Positions 36,120 to 44,888 of a stretch of 64,000 nucleotides of DNA are shown piece by piece. Origin of the DNA: Clostridium sp. CAG:590 (lineage in GTDB: Bacteria > Bacillota > Clostridia > Lachnospirales > Lachnospiraceae); contig HF987891.1 of assembly GCA_000431135.1 (NCBI GenBank), positions 11,913-75,912 of the forward strand, read 5' to 3'. Numbering within the stretch: position 1 is the first letter of the stretch; each line of letters starts with the position of its first letter. Both the position numbers and the translations under genes were made by a program. The notes under the pieces were generated by a model that saw nothing but the letters and a program-made list of their open reading frames with translations, was not told the DNA's origin and made no database searches.

Positions 36120-36953
36120 TTAAATGCTTGCTAAAGTACGAATTGCATCATCCTTAATGATCAATTTGAAATGCTCTGAGAAATAATATGGCATTGCATA
36201 ATTTGCTTTTACTTTGGTTCCATATTCACTCAACAGATTGCATGCACGCTGATAATTTTCAATATTGTCTGACTGGTTATTCACGATCAGATAATAGTGG
36301 TTGTCAAATGGACTCTTATATAAAGAATTGGCATCTTTATAGATTGGAGCAACCATAGCGGCTGCTTTGCTGATATCGTTGATATTCTGGAAAGAGAAAA
36401 TGCGGTATCCGGCAATCTTAGCCTGCTCTTTTTTCTTATCTTTGTTCTTATCAGACTTCTTTTTGTTGGAATTCTCTCTGATTGCAGCGGATAGTGGAAC
36501 GAAGTTCGGATTCTTACCGGATTCGGTCTGTTTCTTTACTTGTTCAATATTCTCTACAATATCTGAGATTGTTTCTAATAAAGATTCCGGTGATGATATA
36601 AAACCGGTGTCTTCATCGTCGTCGGAATCAGAGTCATCGTTGTCATCATCAATTTCAATGTTAGCATATTTTGAAAAACGGGAGAAACGTGTATCCAGTT
36701 CTTCCGGATCATCTACCTTTGTTATAATTAAGATCAGACAATCAGGAGAGACAGGAATCGCTTCGATCATAAGAGGAATATCATTTACCTCAAATCCCAA
36801 TTCGTCAGCAGCCTGTTCCATCATATCACGAAAAAGCTCTTTCGCTTTGTCGGTTCCATAAGCTAATTCGTTCAACATAAGCTCTCTGTCTGCTAAGTCT
36901 TCTTTGTTCAGTGTGCAGCGAATCTGATTCTCGCTTAGTCTTTCTAACTTCAT
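36120..36953 (-). CDS. mecA: Adaptor protein MecA
   Basis: 277 aa. ATG 36953 follows AAAGGAG; an open frame extends upstream through promoter DNA and is not used. The N-terminal domain (MKLERLSENQIRCTLNKEDL, then NELAYGTDKAKELFRDMM) binds target proteins, and the C-terminal domain (about 185-277, FSFQNINDISKAA ... LLSEYGTKV) binds ClpC. Between them is an acidic, Asp/Ser-rich linker (about 135-155). MecA delivers substrates to the ClpCP protease and in Bacillus controls competence; targets here are unknown. Confidence 0.9.
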   Translation of the reverse strand: MKLERLSENQIRCTLNKEDLADRELMLNELAYGTDKAKELFRDMMEQAADELGFEVNDIPLMIEAIPVSPDCLILIITKVDDPEELDTRFSRFSKYANIEIDDDNDDSDSDDDEDTGFISSPESLLETISDIVENIEQVKKQTESGKNPNFVPLSAAIRENSNKKKSDKNKDKKKEQAKIAGYRIFSFQNINDISKAAAMVAPIYKDANSLYKSPFDNHYYLIVNNQSDNIENYQRACNLLSEYGTKVKANYAMPYYFSEHFKLIIKDDAIRTLASI

Positions 36954-37242
36954 AGAATCATCTCCTTTATATGTGGCAGATATGATATCTGCATAAACAT
37001 GCAAAAATGTCTGGTTACAGAAGAAATCAGGGATTCTTTCTGTAGGTGTCCTAAACAATAGCATATTTTCAACAGAAATGCAACTTTCTTATAGTTTAGT
37101 ATAGCATAATCTCAGTAAAAAATGATTAGATATTTATGGATTTCTATGAAAATACCGCTCTATTTAAGTGTATCACAAAATGTGATCAAGTAAAGTATCT
37201 GCGCAGGAGTTCATAAAAAAAACATAATTATGTACAAAAAAA

Positions 37243-37296
37243 CATAAATGGTACAAATTTGTACATAAATGGTACTGAAATAGTCATAAATGGAAC
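37243..37296 (+). repeat. Three 12-bp direct repeats spaced 21 bp apart
   Basis: CATAAATGG(T/A)AC occurs at 37243-37254, 37264-37275 and 37285-37296, exactly 21 bp (two helical turns) apart. A weaker copy (CATAATTATGTAC) starts at 37223 and another (CATAAAATTAC) at 37316. They sit directly upstream of a promoter. The pattern suggests cooperative binding by an unknown regulator on one DNA face. Confidence 0.85.
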
Positions 37297-37307
37297 TATT
37301 TTGAACA

Positions 37308-37336
37308 TTGAAAGTCATAAAATTACTTAGTATAGT
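37308..37336 (+). promoter_or_regulatory. Promoter downstream of the direct repeats, no ORF behind it
   Basis: TTGAAA (37308-37313), a 17-bp spacer and TATAGT (37331-37336). About 300 bp downstream on this strand contain no ORF longer than a few codons, although an AAAGGAGGAG site occurs at 37468-37477 with a 7-codon ORF. A 7-bp stem (37420-37426 with 37459-37465) lies just before that site. Confidence 0.5.
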
Positions 37337-37603
37337 ATATGTAGAGTTTATGAATAGAGTTTAAAATACTTGATATATCCGGATGCTCTATCTCGAAGAA
37401 TTCTAATATATAATATGCAGACTCCATGTTACATGTTATACACCACATTCGCACAATTTGGAGTCAGAAAGGAGGAGATGCAACAGAAGATACATATGTG
37501 ATCATTCATTAATTGGGAAGAAAAAAGAGTGTGTCAAAGAAAATAAAAAGATATAGTTGACATTAAAATGCATAGAAATTCGTTCGAAACAAAAGAGAAT
37601 GAA
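37337..37603. other. Gene-free stretch between the orphan promoter and cwlD
   Basis: Together with the repeats and promoter it forms most of the 694-bp gap between mecA and cwlD. I see no protein gene. It may encode a small RNA from the promoter at 37308. The segment 37081-37200 nearer mecA is AT-rich and probably holds the mecA promoter, though no clear -35/-10 pair stands out. Confidence 0.4.
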
Positions 37604-37626
37604 GGGCTGTCCGGAAAGGGCAGCCC
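37604..37626 (-). terminator. Terminator of cwlD
   Basis: A 9-bp GC-rich stem (37604-37612 with 37618-37626, one G-T pair) and a 5-base loop lie 22 bp after the cwlD stop. On the minus strand a T/C-rich tail follows. It may also end the plus-strand transcript from 37308. Confidence 0.7.
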
Positions 37627-37647
37627 GGATTTGATTAATATTAGAAG

Positions 37648-38322
37648 TTAGCGGAGATAACGGCAGGTACCGATAGCGATAGCGTAAGCAATCTGTTTTT
37701 GATAGTTTGGGTCGGTTAAGTTGGCTGTTTCCTCCGGATTAGAGAGAAAACCACATTCGATCAGGATCGAAGGAACCTGAGCGTTTTTTAATATATAATA
37801 AGAGGTGTTTGATTTTATCTGGCGGGTGTTGGAAGGGTCAAAGGCCAGCAGGGAATCCTGAACATATTGGGCGAAGTTTTTGTCTTCGTCACGACCTTCA
37901 TAGTAGAAAGTTTGAGCGCCGTGTTGAATGGTATCGGGATAGCTGTTTTGGTGAATACTGATCATACAGGAAGCATTTTTTTTCTGAAGAAATTGGATTC
38001 GGTTGGATAGATCGGATTTCTTTTTGTTGGACACGGATTCATCATATAACCCCTGATCTGTCTCCCGTGTCATATATACGGTATAGTCCTCTGCAATCAG
38101 ATAGTCTTTCAGATATCTGGCAATTGCAAGGTTGACGTCTTTTTCTTTTATCCCCTGTATGCCTACTTTCCCGGGATCAGAGCCACCATGTCCGACATCA
38201 ATTACGATCGTGGTTTTATTCCGATGCAGGGCGACTACTTGCTTTGAAAGTTTGTGACAGAATGGGAAGACGGCGATAAGAAATAGCAGGAAACAACTAT
38301 ATATGAAAACATATTTTTTCAT
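37648..38322 (-). CDS. cwlD: N-acetylmuramoyl-L-alanine amidase, CwlD-like
   Basis: 224 aa Amidase_3 zinc enzyme that cuts the amide bond between muramic acid and peptide stems. An N-terminal signal-anchor (residues 1-20) directs it outside. Zinc ligands and catalytic Glu are visible: DVGHGG, the Glu of GIKEKDVNLA, SIHQNS and ILIECGFLSN. Size and single domain match CwlD, which makes muramic lactam in the spore cortex of endospore formers. It lacks cell-wall binding repeats. A divergent sua5 promoter lies upstream. Confidence 0.82.
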   Translation of the reverse strand: MKKYVFIYSCFLLFLIAVFPFCHKLSKQVVALHRNKTTIVIDVGHGGSDPGKVGIQGIKEKDVNLAIARYLKDYLIAEDYTVYMTRETDQGLYDESVSNKKKSDLSNRIQFLQKKNASCMISIHQNSYPDTIQHGAQTFYYEGRDEDKNFAQYVQDSLLAFDPSNTRQIKSNTSYYILKNAQVPSILIECGFLSNPEETANLTDPNYQKQIAYAIAIGTCRYLR

Positions 38323-38394
38323 AGAAGAAATCCTTCCGGAAAATGATCTGGTTGTTTTACTTTATGATATAATGCAGTTGGTTATGCAGAAATC

Positions 38395-38423
38395 TTGCGA
38401 AGAATGTGAAAGTAATATATAAT
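38395..38423 (+). promoter_or_regulatory. Promoter of the sua5-rpiB operon
   Basis: TTGCGA (38395-38400), a 17-bp spacer and TATAAT (38418-38423), about 120 bp before the first gene. Confidence 0.65.
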
Positions 38424-38545
38424 ATGCAGCAAGGGTCAAAAGAGGATATATGGATACATACAGATTGTTATCTGCTAATATATGATTTCGGATTGCGGGA
38501 ACAATATGTACATGACAGGATGTACTTGGAAGAAGGGAATATACA

Positions 38546-39661
38546 TTGATAGAAGAGAATATTGATACAAAGATAGTGGATGTGACAACATGTGAGAATG
38601 ACCGGGAGATGCTGGATCGCTCCTTATATGGAGCGGCACAATGTTTAAGAGCCGGAGGACTGGTTGCATTTCCAACAGAAACGGTATACGGTTTAGGTGC
38701 CGATGCACTGAATGAGATGGCAGCAAAGAGAATTTATGCTGCAAAAGGAAGACCGTCAGATAATCCATTGATCGTACACATTGCAGGGGTGCAGGATCTG
38801 GAGGTGCTTGGATATCCGAATGAGAAAGCATATGCGTTAGCGCAAGCTTTTTGGCCGGGACCATTGACAATTATATTGCCTAAGAAAGATATTGTACCGC
38901 ATGGCACGACAGGAGGATTGGATACAGTTGCAATCCGGATGCCTTCCCATCCGGCAGCGCTTTCCCTGATTCGACAGTCTGGCGTATATGTGGCAGCTCC
39001 AAGTGCGAATACTTCCGGAAGACCATCACCCACAAAGGCAGAGCATGTTATAGAAGATATGAACGGAAAGATAGAATATATTATAGATGGCGGACCGGTT
39101 GGAATTGGTATTGAATCTACGATCATAGATGTAAGTGGGGATGTTCCGACTATCTTACGCCCGGGCTTTATTACCAAAAAGATGTTAGAGCAGATTATTG
39201 GAGAGGTGATCATAGACCCGGCACTGGAAAAACCAATGGAGAATTGTCATCCGAAGGCACCGGGAATGAAATATACACATTATGCGCCGAAAGGACAATT
39301 AAGTTTGGTAGAGGCAAGACATGTGGAAGAAGACGGAAGCCAACAGGCTGTGATCCGTAAGATCTGTGAGCTTGCAGATGAAAAAAGAGCAGAGGGATAT
39401 ACGGTGGGAATTATGGCACCGGAAGAGACACTGCCCTGTTATGAAGGACACGCAGATGCGTTAGTGTGCGTGGGCGCACGACATGAACGCAATACGGTTG
39501 CGGCAGGTTTATATGCAGCGTTGAGAGAATTTGATGCTGCCAATGCAGATTATATATATGCGGAGAGTTTTCGTGGAGATGGACTCTCGTATGCCATTAT
39601 GAACCGTCTGTTAAAGGCGGCGGGACAACGGGTCATTCAGGTCGGGGATGATCCTGTATGA
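38546..39661 (+). CDS. L-threonylcarbamoyladenylate synthase, Sua5 type
   Basis: 371 aa. The apparent start is TTG 38546, seven bases after AGAAGGGA. The N-terminal YrdC/Sua5 domain (about 20-215) has the nucleotide-binding GGLVAFPTETVYGLG motif, KGRPSDNPL and SAPSANTSGRPSPT. The C-terminal Sua5 domain (about 255-371) follows a linker with the conserved APGMKYTHYAP segment. It makes threonylcarbamoyl-AMP for the t6A modification of tRNAs that read ANN codons. It is first in an operon with rpiB. Confidence 0.92.
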   Translation: MIEENIDTKIVDVTTCENDREMLDRSLYGAAQCLRAGGLVAFPTETVYGLGADALNEMAAKRIYAAKGRPSDNPLIVHIAGVQDLEVLGYPNEKAYALAQAFWPGPLTIILPKKDIVPHGTTGGLDTVAIRMPSHPAALSLIRQSGVYVAAPSANTSGRPSPTKAEHVIEDMNGKIEYIIDGGPVGIGIESTIIDVSGDVPTILRPGFITKKMLEQIIGEVIIDPALEKPMENCHPKAPGMKYTHYAPKGQLSLVEARHVEEDGSQQAVIRKICELADEKRAEGYTVGIMAPEETLPCYEGHADALVCVGARHERNTVAAGLYAALREFDAANADYIYAESFRGDGLSYAIMNRLLKAAGQRVIQVGDDPV

Positions 39662-39712
39662 GAGAAAAAGCCAAATGATGTATGGTTTGTGGATAGAGAA
39701 AGGAGAACCAAA

Positions 39713-40141
39713 ATGATAGCTTTAGGATGTGACCATGGTGGATATGCACTTATGCAGGAGGTTAAGAGACATTTAGAGGAAAGAGGACTGGAATATAAGG
39801 ATTTCGGCTGTTATTCGGAGGAATCCGTTGATTATCCGGTATATGCGAAAAAGGCAGCAGAGGCGGTTGCTAAGGGGGATTGTGAGAAGGGAATCTTAAT
39901 ATGCGGAACCGGAATTGGAATTTCAATCGCAGCGAATAAGGTAAAGGGAATCCGTGCAGCACTCTGTCATGACTGTTTTAGTGCACAGGCTACGAGAGAG
40001 CACAATAATGCGAATATGCTTGCAATGGGAGCAAGAGTAATTGGTCCGGGACTTGCACTTATGATTGTCGATACATTTTTGGATACACCATTTTCAAATG
40101 ATGAAAGACATGTTCGCCGGATCGGTATGATAGAGGAGTAA
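39713..40141 (+). CDS. rpiB: Ribose-5-phosphate isomerase B
   Basis: 142 aa. ATG 39713 is preceded by AAAGGAG, and the protein then opens MIALGCDHGGYAL as in the family; a longer GTG start would add 8 unrelated residues. The active-site Cys lies in ICGTGIGISIAANK and substrate residues in HNNANMLAMGARV. RpiB interconverts ribose 5-phosphate and ribulose 5-phosphate in the pentose phosphate pathway; some homologues act on other aldoses. It is the partner of the split transketolase at 49051 in sugar rearrangement. Confidence 0.93.
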   Translation: MIALGCDHGGYALMQEVKRHLEERGLEYKDFGCYSEESVDYPVYAKKAAEAVAKGDCEKGILICGTGIGISIAANKVKGIRAALCHDCFSAQATREHNNANMLAMGARVIGPGLALMIVDTFLDTPFSNDERHVRRIGMIEE

Positions 40142-40146
40142 TTTCT

Positions 40147-40356
40147 ATGAAGATGTTAGCATTGATCAGCCAGCTTGCAATTGCAATGCTTACAGCAATC
40201 TTAATCAGTGGCGGGATTGGTTACGCAATCGATGCCCATTTCCACACGAATTGTTTTGTATTTTTTCTGATATTAGGAGTGGCAGGCGGATATAAGGCCT
40301 GCTACAACATTATCTGTAAATTTTTAGGAAAGAAGAGTCTGTTTCATGACAAATAG
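40147..40356 (+). CDS. Small two-helix membrane protein, AtpZ/AtpI-like
   Basis: 69 aa with two membrane helices separated by a short loop (GYAIDAHFHTN). Helix pattern and the GGIGYAID motif resemble the AtpZ/AtpI family of putative F0F1-ATPase-associated proteins, but no ATP synthase genes are nearby, so the role is open. It overlaps the next gene by 11 bp. Confidence 0.5.
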   Translation: MKMLALISQLAIAMLTAILISGGIGYAIDAHFHTNCFVFFLILGVAGGYKACYNIICKFLGKKSLFHDK

Positions 40357-40603
40357 TTCAAGATATTTTTGCAATAAGGAATGTGAATATTTTCCGTGCC
40401 ATCCGGGGGCAGATCCGGAGCACTTCAACTGTTTGTTCTGTTATTGTCCGATGAATCCTTTTCCGGACTGTTTGGGACATCCGGAATATATCGTCTTAGC
40501 AGATGGAAGCAAGATAAAAGATTGTACGAATTGTCTGTTTCCACATGATCCGGATCATTATGATCAGATTATGCAGTTTTTACGGGACGATCATACGATT
40601 TGA
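40346..40603 (+). CDS. Cysteine-rich small domain protein
   Basis: 85 aa with ten Cys arranged as in the Cys_rich_small family: FCNKECEYFPCHPG, NCLFCYCPMNPFPDC and DCTNCLFPHDPDHY. It probably binds metal, perhaps an iron-sulfur cluster. In other clostridia it can lie beside or fused to cobalamin-related genes; no such genes flank it here except the distant aminotransferase at 50914. Function unknown. Confidence 0.8.
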   Translation: MTNSSRYFCNKECEYFPCHPGADPEHFNCLFCYCPMNPFPDCLGHPEYIVLADGSKIKDCTNCLFPHDPDHYDQIMQFLRDDHTI

Positions 40604-40927
40604 CTGGATATATGTCTCGTTTGTGTAATCTGATTTTCTTATCAAAGTCTGTTTTTTTCATTTTTATTTTCAAAAAACCATCATCCGTATTGTAACAAAA
40701 ATGTAATATTTTCGACTCGTTTTCTTTACGAAATATGCGGAAAATAGCTGAAAAATGCCGATCTGCTCACGGATAGGTTGACATAATCAGAAAATAGGGT
40801 TGACATAACGATAAAATTATGTAATAATTGTTACAAAATTGTTACAAACTATTTGCAAAAATTAATTCTTGCTGAATATAATTGTAACAAATATTAAGTA
40901 AAGGAGACGGAGTAATCCGGAGGAATT
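40604..40927 (+). promoter_or_regulatory. Regulatory region of the SleB-type hydrolase with two WalR-like boxes
   Basis: This 324-bp gap holds no gene. Two sites match the WalR (YycF) consensus TGTWAH-N5-TGTWAH: TGTAAC-N5-TGTAAT at 40691-40707 and TGTTAC-N5-TGTTAC at 40829-40845. TTGACATAA occurs twice, 22 bp apart (40778 and 40800); the second with TAATAAT near 40822 may be the promoter, with the second WalR-like box overlapping the -10 end. A further TTGTAACAA lies at 40881. Confidence 0.5.
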
Positions 40928-41443
40928 ATGAGTTTTAAAAAATTAGTAACCGTAATTGCAGCGGCATTTGCATTATGTATTTTATTTCAATTACCGTGTC
41001 AGGCTGCAACCAAAGCTACTACCAAAGAAAAAAAGGTAAATGAATATACAAAAAGCGAACTGCGGTATATGACGGGCATTATCTATTGCGAAGCAAGAGG
41101 CGAGTGTTACGCAGGACAGAAAGCAGTTGGTATTGTTGTAATGAACCGTAAGAGAAGTGATGAGTTCCCGGATAGTGTGAAAGAAGTTATATACCAGAGA
41201 GGACAGTTTTCACCGGTGCGGAATGGCAGCATGAGCAAGGCATTGCGTTTGTATGACAAACAGAACAAATCAGGCAAGATGACGAAGACTATGAAGACTT
41301 GCCGTAAGGCAGCAATTGAGGCATTGAAAGGTTCTACGACAGTGAAAGTCAAAGGGAAGAAAAAAGAAATGAAGAAATATCTGTTCTTTTCGCAAAGAAT
41401 CAGCAATGCGAAATATACATTAGGAGGACATCAGTTCAAATAA
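40928..41443 (+). CDS. Cell wall hydrolase, SleB/CwlJ family
   Basis: 171 aa. A signal peptide (residues 1-27, ending CQAAT) precedes a basic linker and a SleB/CwlJ-type hydrolase domain (Hydrolase_2, about 40-170) with the catalytic Glu in IIYCEARGE and the GIVVMNRKRS and FSPVRNGSM blocks. Members cut peptidoglycan, classically the spore cortex at germination, but secreted versions without a binding domain may work on the vegetative wall. AGGAGG precedes the ATG, and a perfect terminator follows. Confidence 0.87.
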   Translation: MSFKKLVTVIAAAFALCILFQLPCQAATKATTKEKKVNEYTKSELRYMTGIIYCEARGECYAGQKAVGIVVMNRKRSDEFPDSVKEVIYQRGQFSPVRNGSMSKALRLYDKQNKSGKMTKTMKTCRKAAIEALKGSTTVKVKGKKKEMKKYLFFSQRISNAKYTLGGHQFK

Positions 41444-41456
41444 AATGTGTGTGCAA

Positions 41457-41506
41457 AAGAGACGGAGTTTTAACGATCCTATTCGTTAAGACTCCGTCTC
41501 TTTTCT
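41457..41506 (+). terminator. Strong terminator after the SleB-type gene
   Basis: A 20-bp stem (41457-41476 with 41483-41502) with a single G-T pair and a 6-base loop, followed by TTCT. Confidence 0.88.
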
Positions 41507-41566
41507 ACGTTCTAATGGCGTGTGGACATTCATATAGTAGAGAGAAGAGTTTGTAGAGGAGGTACC

Positions 41567-41989
41567 ATGAGGAAACGGCTTCGTTTTGTATCGATTGCAG
41601 TGTTTGGATTCTGTTTTTTAGTGGCTGTGCTTACCGGCTGTCAAATGGTGAAAAGTGATTCCGGAAAAATAAAGGATTTAGATTATACGGTATGTGATGA
41701 GAGTAAACTTCCGGAAGAATTGAATAAAATCATAGAAGATAAGAGAAAGGAACCATTTAAACTGACCTATCGGACAAAAGATTATCTGTATATCGTGGTG
41801 GGGTATGGAGCACAGGACCGGACAGATCTGCAGGTTGTAATGACGGATTTATATCTGACCCCAAATGCCATCTATGTCAATACAGATCTGACCTCGAAAG
41901 AGCGTACAACCTTGGACGGCCAGAAAGTGACATACCCATATATTGCGGTCAAATGTGAACTTTATGATGTGCAGGTCAATTTTCAATAA
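41567..41989 (+). CDS. Small lipoprotein, possibly PrcB-like
   Basis: 140 aa. ATG 41567 is set by a perfect AGGAGGT 3 bases away plus spacing; an upstream GTG reading is noncoding. The signal sequence ends in the lipobox VLTGC, so Cys25 is probably lipidated and the protein sits on the outer face of the membrane. The remaining 115 residues have a YIVVGYGAQDRTDLQVV segment like the PrcB-type domain. No catalytic residues are seen. Confidence 0.6.
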   Translation: MRKRLRFVSIAVFGFCFLVAVLTGCQMVKSDSGKIKDLDYTVCDESKLPEELNKIIEDKRKEPFKLTYRTKDYLYIVVGYGAQDRTDLQVVMTDLYLTPNAIYVNTDLTSKERTTLDGQKVTYPYIAVKCELYDVQVNFQ

Positions 41990-42090
41990 GAAGAACAGAA
42001 TTTGCATTTCAGATAATCGGCATATTTTACATTGTGTGAACATATAATGGGAAATAGAGGATGTAATGCATACAAATAATAGGAGGGTAT

Positions 42091-43644
42091 ATGGAATTCA
42101 ATAAGAAAGAAATTGAGAACTATGCATGGAAAACAAAGAATATCATGCAATTTACAATAGATGATGCGATCAATATTCCGGAGAACCTGTTGGATGTGGA
42201 GCGATTGGTTCTGGTAAAGGGGAATGTAGTTGTCGAAGAGACACAGGCAATGGTTGACCGTTTTCAGGTGAAAGGAATGTTACACTATCAGATCCTATAT
42301 AGTGGAAATAAGGAAAGCAGTGTGTTTGACAGCTTAGACGGAAAGGTACCATTTATTGAATATATTAATGCAGATGGAACGAAAGAGACGGATTACATAG
42401 AAGTGCACGCCTGTTTAAATGATCTGACGGTTACGATGCTGCACTCCCGGAAAATTAACTTAAAAGCATTGATCGGTCTGGACTATCAGGTGAAAGAGAA
42501 AGAGCAGTTTGAGGCTGTATGCGAAGTGTCTGATGAGGACGGAACGGAAGTTCTAAGCAAAAATTATTCGATGATGTGCCTGCATTTACAGGAGACAAAA
42601 AAGGCACAAGTGTCAGAAACGGTAGAAATTCCGGCGAATAAACCGGATATATATCAGGTTATCTGGAAGAGTCTTTCGGTAACAGGAGTTCAGATGAAAT
42701 CAGCAGACGGATATGTGTTAGCGAGTGGTAATCTGAATCTGTTCCTTATATACACTGCAGAGGAGGAAGAAATGCCGATACAGTATTTTACGGTGGAGGT
42801 ACCATTTGAACAACGGATAGAGGCTCCGTTAGCAAATGAGGATATGATTTCGGGAAGTGTGTTAAGTCTGGATCAATATCATATTACGGTTATGCAGGAT
42901 GAACGGGGACATGACAGAGTCGTTGAGTTAAATACAGAATTTACGGTGGAATTGAAGCTATATGGCACAGAAGATCTGCAACTGGTAAGGGATGCATATT
43001 CCACCCGGGTGGACATTACGCCTCAGTATCGGAGTTTTGTTTTACAACATTTGCTTGTACGTAATTGTGCAAAAGCAAAAGTGTCGGATACATTGACAAT
43101 GCCCAAACAACAGAGCATTTTACAGATCTGTAATGTGGAAGGATCGGTATCTGTTGATGAAACACAGCCAACGGCAAAGGGTATTATGGTAGAAGGTGTG
43201 GTTGGAACGCAGATCACATATCTGAACAAGGCTGAAAATGGAATGTTATCTTCAGTTAATTTTGATATTCCATTCTCTTATGAGATTGAAGTGCAGGGGA
43301 TGGGAGAGGGGGTTACCTATTCCATTATGCCATTCTTAGATCAGATTCATGCTATACAGATGGGAGAAAATGAGATCGAGGTAAAGGCAGAGGTGTCTCT
43401 TGAGGTGCTGGCATTTACCAACGAACGTGCCAGAGCAGTGCTGGATCTTCAGGTGCAGCCGATTGATCAGAAAAGAAAAAGAGAACTGCCAAGCGTGACG
43501 GGATATGTTGTGAAAAAAGAAGATACACTGTGGAGTATTGCCAAGAATTATTATACAACGATTGAGAACATAAAAGCATATAATGAATTGGAATCGGATA
43601 CATTAGAACCGGGAGAGAGACTCGTAATCCTAAAAGATGCATAA
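42091..43644 (+). CDS. DUF3794 (SPOCS) and LysM domain protein, spore coat-type
   Basis: 517 aa without signal peptide. Three DUF3794/SPOCS-like units (about 30-150, 185-290 and 325-440) are followed by a C-terminal LysM domain (about 470-515, YVVKKEDTLWSIAKNYYTT) that binds peptidoglycan. This pairing is typical of clostridial proteins that assemble in the forespore coat-cortex layer, comparable in part to SafA and SpoVID. AGGAGGG precedes ATG 42091. Sporulation role is inferred from domain content; no sigma-E or sigma-K promoter was identified. Confidence 0.85.
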   Translation: MEFNKKEIENYAWKTKNIMQFTIDDAINIPENLLDVERLVLVKGNVVVEETQAMVDRFQVKGMLHYQILYSGNKESSVFDSLDGKVPFIEYINADGTKETDYIEVHACLNDLTVTMLHSRKINLKALIGLDYQVKEKEQFEAVCEVSDEDGTEVLSKNYSMMCLHLQETKKAQVSETVEIPANKPDIYQVIWKSLSVTGVQMKSADGYVLASGNLNLFLIYTAEEEEMPIQYFTVEVPFEQRIEAPLANEDMISGSVLSLDQYHITVMQDERGHDRVVELNTEFTVELKLYGTEDLQLVRDAYSTRVDITPQYRSFVLQHLLVRNCAKAKVSDTLTMPKQQSILQICNVEGSVSVDETQPTAKGIMVEGVVGTQITYLNKAENGMLSSVNFDIPFSYEIEVQGMGEGVTYSIMPFLDQIHAIQMGENEIEVKAEVSLEVLAFTNERARAVLDLQVQPIDQKRKRELPSVTGYVVKKEDTLWSIAKNYYTTIENIKAYNELESDTLEPGERLVILKDA

Positions 43645-43660
43645 AGATATACCGGCATGG

Positions 43661-44743
43661 TTACAGAATGGATACAATCTGTAATTCCGGGTGGAAAGAT
43701 AGATCCACATATTCACCATTTACAAGCAGGCCGGGGCGGGAAGCCCTGGTCTTGTTCGTTAGGATGATCTCCCCCTGACGACCATCGTTGAGCAATACGG
43801 TATTATGGAGATAAGTGTCAGAGATACCCTGTAAAAAAGGAACAAGATATTTGGGATCGTAAAGGACATAACCATCGTCCTCGTACATCCGAATCACATC
43901 AAATGGGCAGATTCCCTGATGATAACAGCGGTTAGCAGTCATGGCCTCATAAATGTCCACAATGGTGATGAGTTTGGCAAGTTCATTGATCTTAGGACCT
44001 TTCAGACCGATTGGATAGCCACTGCCATCGCATTTTTCATGGTGCATTAGTGCAACCTGGGCAATATTTTCATCTACTTTTTTGGATTGCAATAAGCGAT
44101 AGCCCTTATAAGGATGCTGCTTAATGATGTCAAATTCTTCTTTGGTCAGACGACCCGGTTTTTTGATGATTTCTGCGGGAATCAAAACCTTGCCGATATC
44201 ATGCAGCAGACCGGCGACCGTTAAGATCTTCAGTTGGTCTTCGTCGTAATGCAGCCAGCGCCCGAATATGTTCGCCAGCAGGGCAACATTTAGAGAATGG
44301 GCATACGTTGCATCATCAAAATAACGGATATTGCTCAAAATATCCATTAATTCATATGTATTTGTCTGACCTTCCATGATCTCTTCCGCAGACCGAAACA
44401 TATCATCTAAGTTGATGTCTACATTGCGTCGGGCAATATCATTTAACTGCGTCTGGAATGTTTCGGTTGTTTCATGGAAAGATTGCTCGAATTTCTTGAA
44501 ATGCTCGCTTTGGCGCAATTTCTCTGAGTGGGTAGGCACGGAAATCGGTTCAGAAACGGTCTTGACAGATGCATCTTTACCATAAACGGCAATGGAAACA
44601 ATGGAAGAATAACGAAGGATATTCATTACTTCGTTGTTGATCACCGTACCCTTTGGAATGAGGAGTTGTTCGCCTTTGTACACGTCTTCGGCAATGGTCA
44701 TTCCGAGCGAAACGCGATGCATCATGATCTGAACGATATTCAT
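43661..44743 (-). CDS. HD-GYP domain cyclic di-GMP phosphodiesterase
   Basis: 360 aa. ATG 44743 has a GAGGAGG site 7 bases upstream, making it better than TTG 44749. About 115 N-terminal residues form a family-specific domain seen in clostridial HD-GYP proteins. The HD-GYP domain follows, with LLHDIGKVLIP, HHEKCDGSGYP and IVDIYEAMTANRCY, all metal-binding residues intact. It should hydrolyse cyclic di-GMP, a messenger for motility and attachment. The promoter (44813-44785) lies back to back with that of metK. Confidence 0.88.
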   Translation of the reverse strand: MNIVQIMMHRVSLGMTIAEDVYKGEQLLIPKGTVINNEVMNILRYSSIVSIAVYGKDASVKTVSEPISVPTHSEKLRQSEHFKKFEQSFHETTETFQTQLNDIARRNVDINLDDMFRSAEEIMEGQTNTYELMDILSNIRYFDDATYAHSLNVALLANIFGRWLHYDEDQLKILTVAGLLHDIGKVLIPAEIIKKPGRLTKEEFDIIKQHPYKGYRLLQSKKVDENIAQVALMHHEKCDGSGYPIGLKGPKINELAKLITIVDIYEAMTANRCYHQGICPFDVIRMYEDDGYVLYDPKYLVPFLQGISDTYLHNTVLLNDGRQGEIILTNKTRASRPGLLVNGEYVDLSFHPELQIVSIL

Positions 44744-44784
44744 AGACAACCCTCCTCTGCTAATTATTGATTAAACTTATCAAT

Positions 44785-44813
44785 ATTATAAAAAAATGGG
44801 GGTGTAAAGTCAA
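44785..44813 (-). promoter_or_regulatory. Promoter of the HD-GYP gene
   Basis: On the minus strand TTGACT (44813-44808), a 17-bp spacer and TATAAT (44790-44785), 42 bp before the start codon. Confidence 0.75.
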
Positions 44814-44820
44814 TCAGTTC

Positions 44821-44849
44821 TTGACCTGTAGGAATATATGGAGTATGAT
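44821..44849 (+). promoter_or_regulatory. Promoter of the metK leader
   Basis: TTGACC (44821-44826), a 17-bp spacer and TATGAT (44844-44849). Transcription would start about 35 bp before the riboswitch aptamer. Confidence 0.72.
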
Positions 44850-44888
44850 AGACAAGTATCGCAGATACAGTTAATTGCAAAAGAACTT

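Noticed and set aside
36367..36861. 164-codon plus-strand ORF opposite mecA
   Set aside because: Ser/Phe-rich antisense shadow of the acidic linker and helices of MecA.
37478..37501. 7-codon ORF behind a strong ribosome binding site
   Set aside because: Too short and too close to the site to call as a gene; kept only as part of the orphan-transcript finding.
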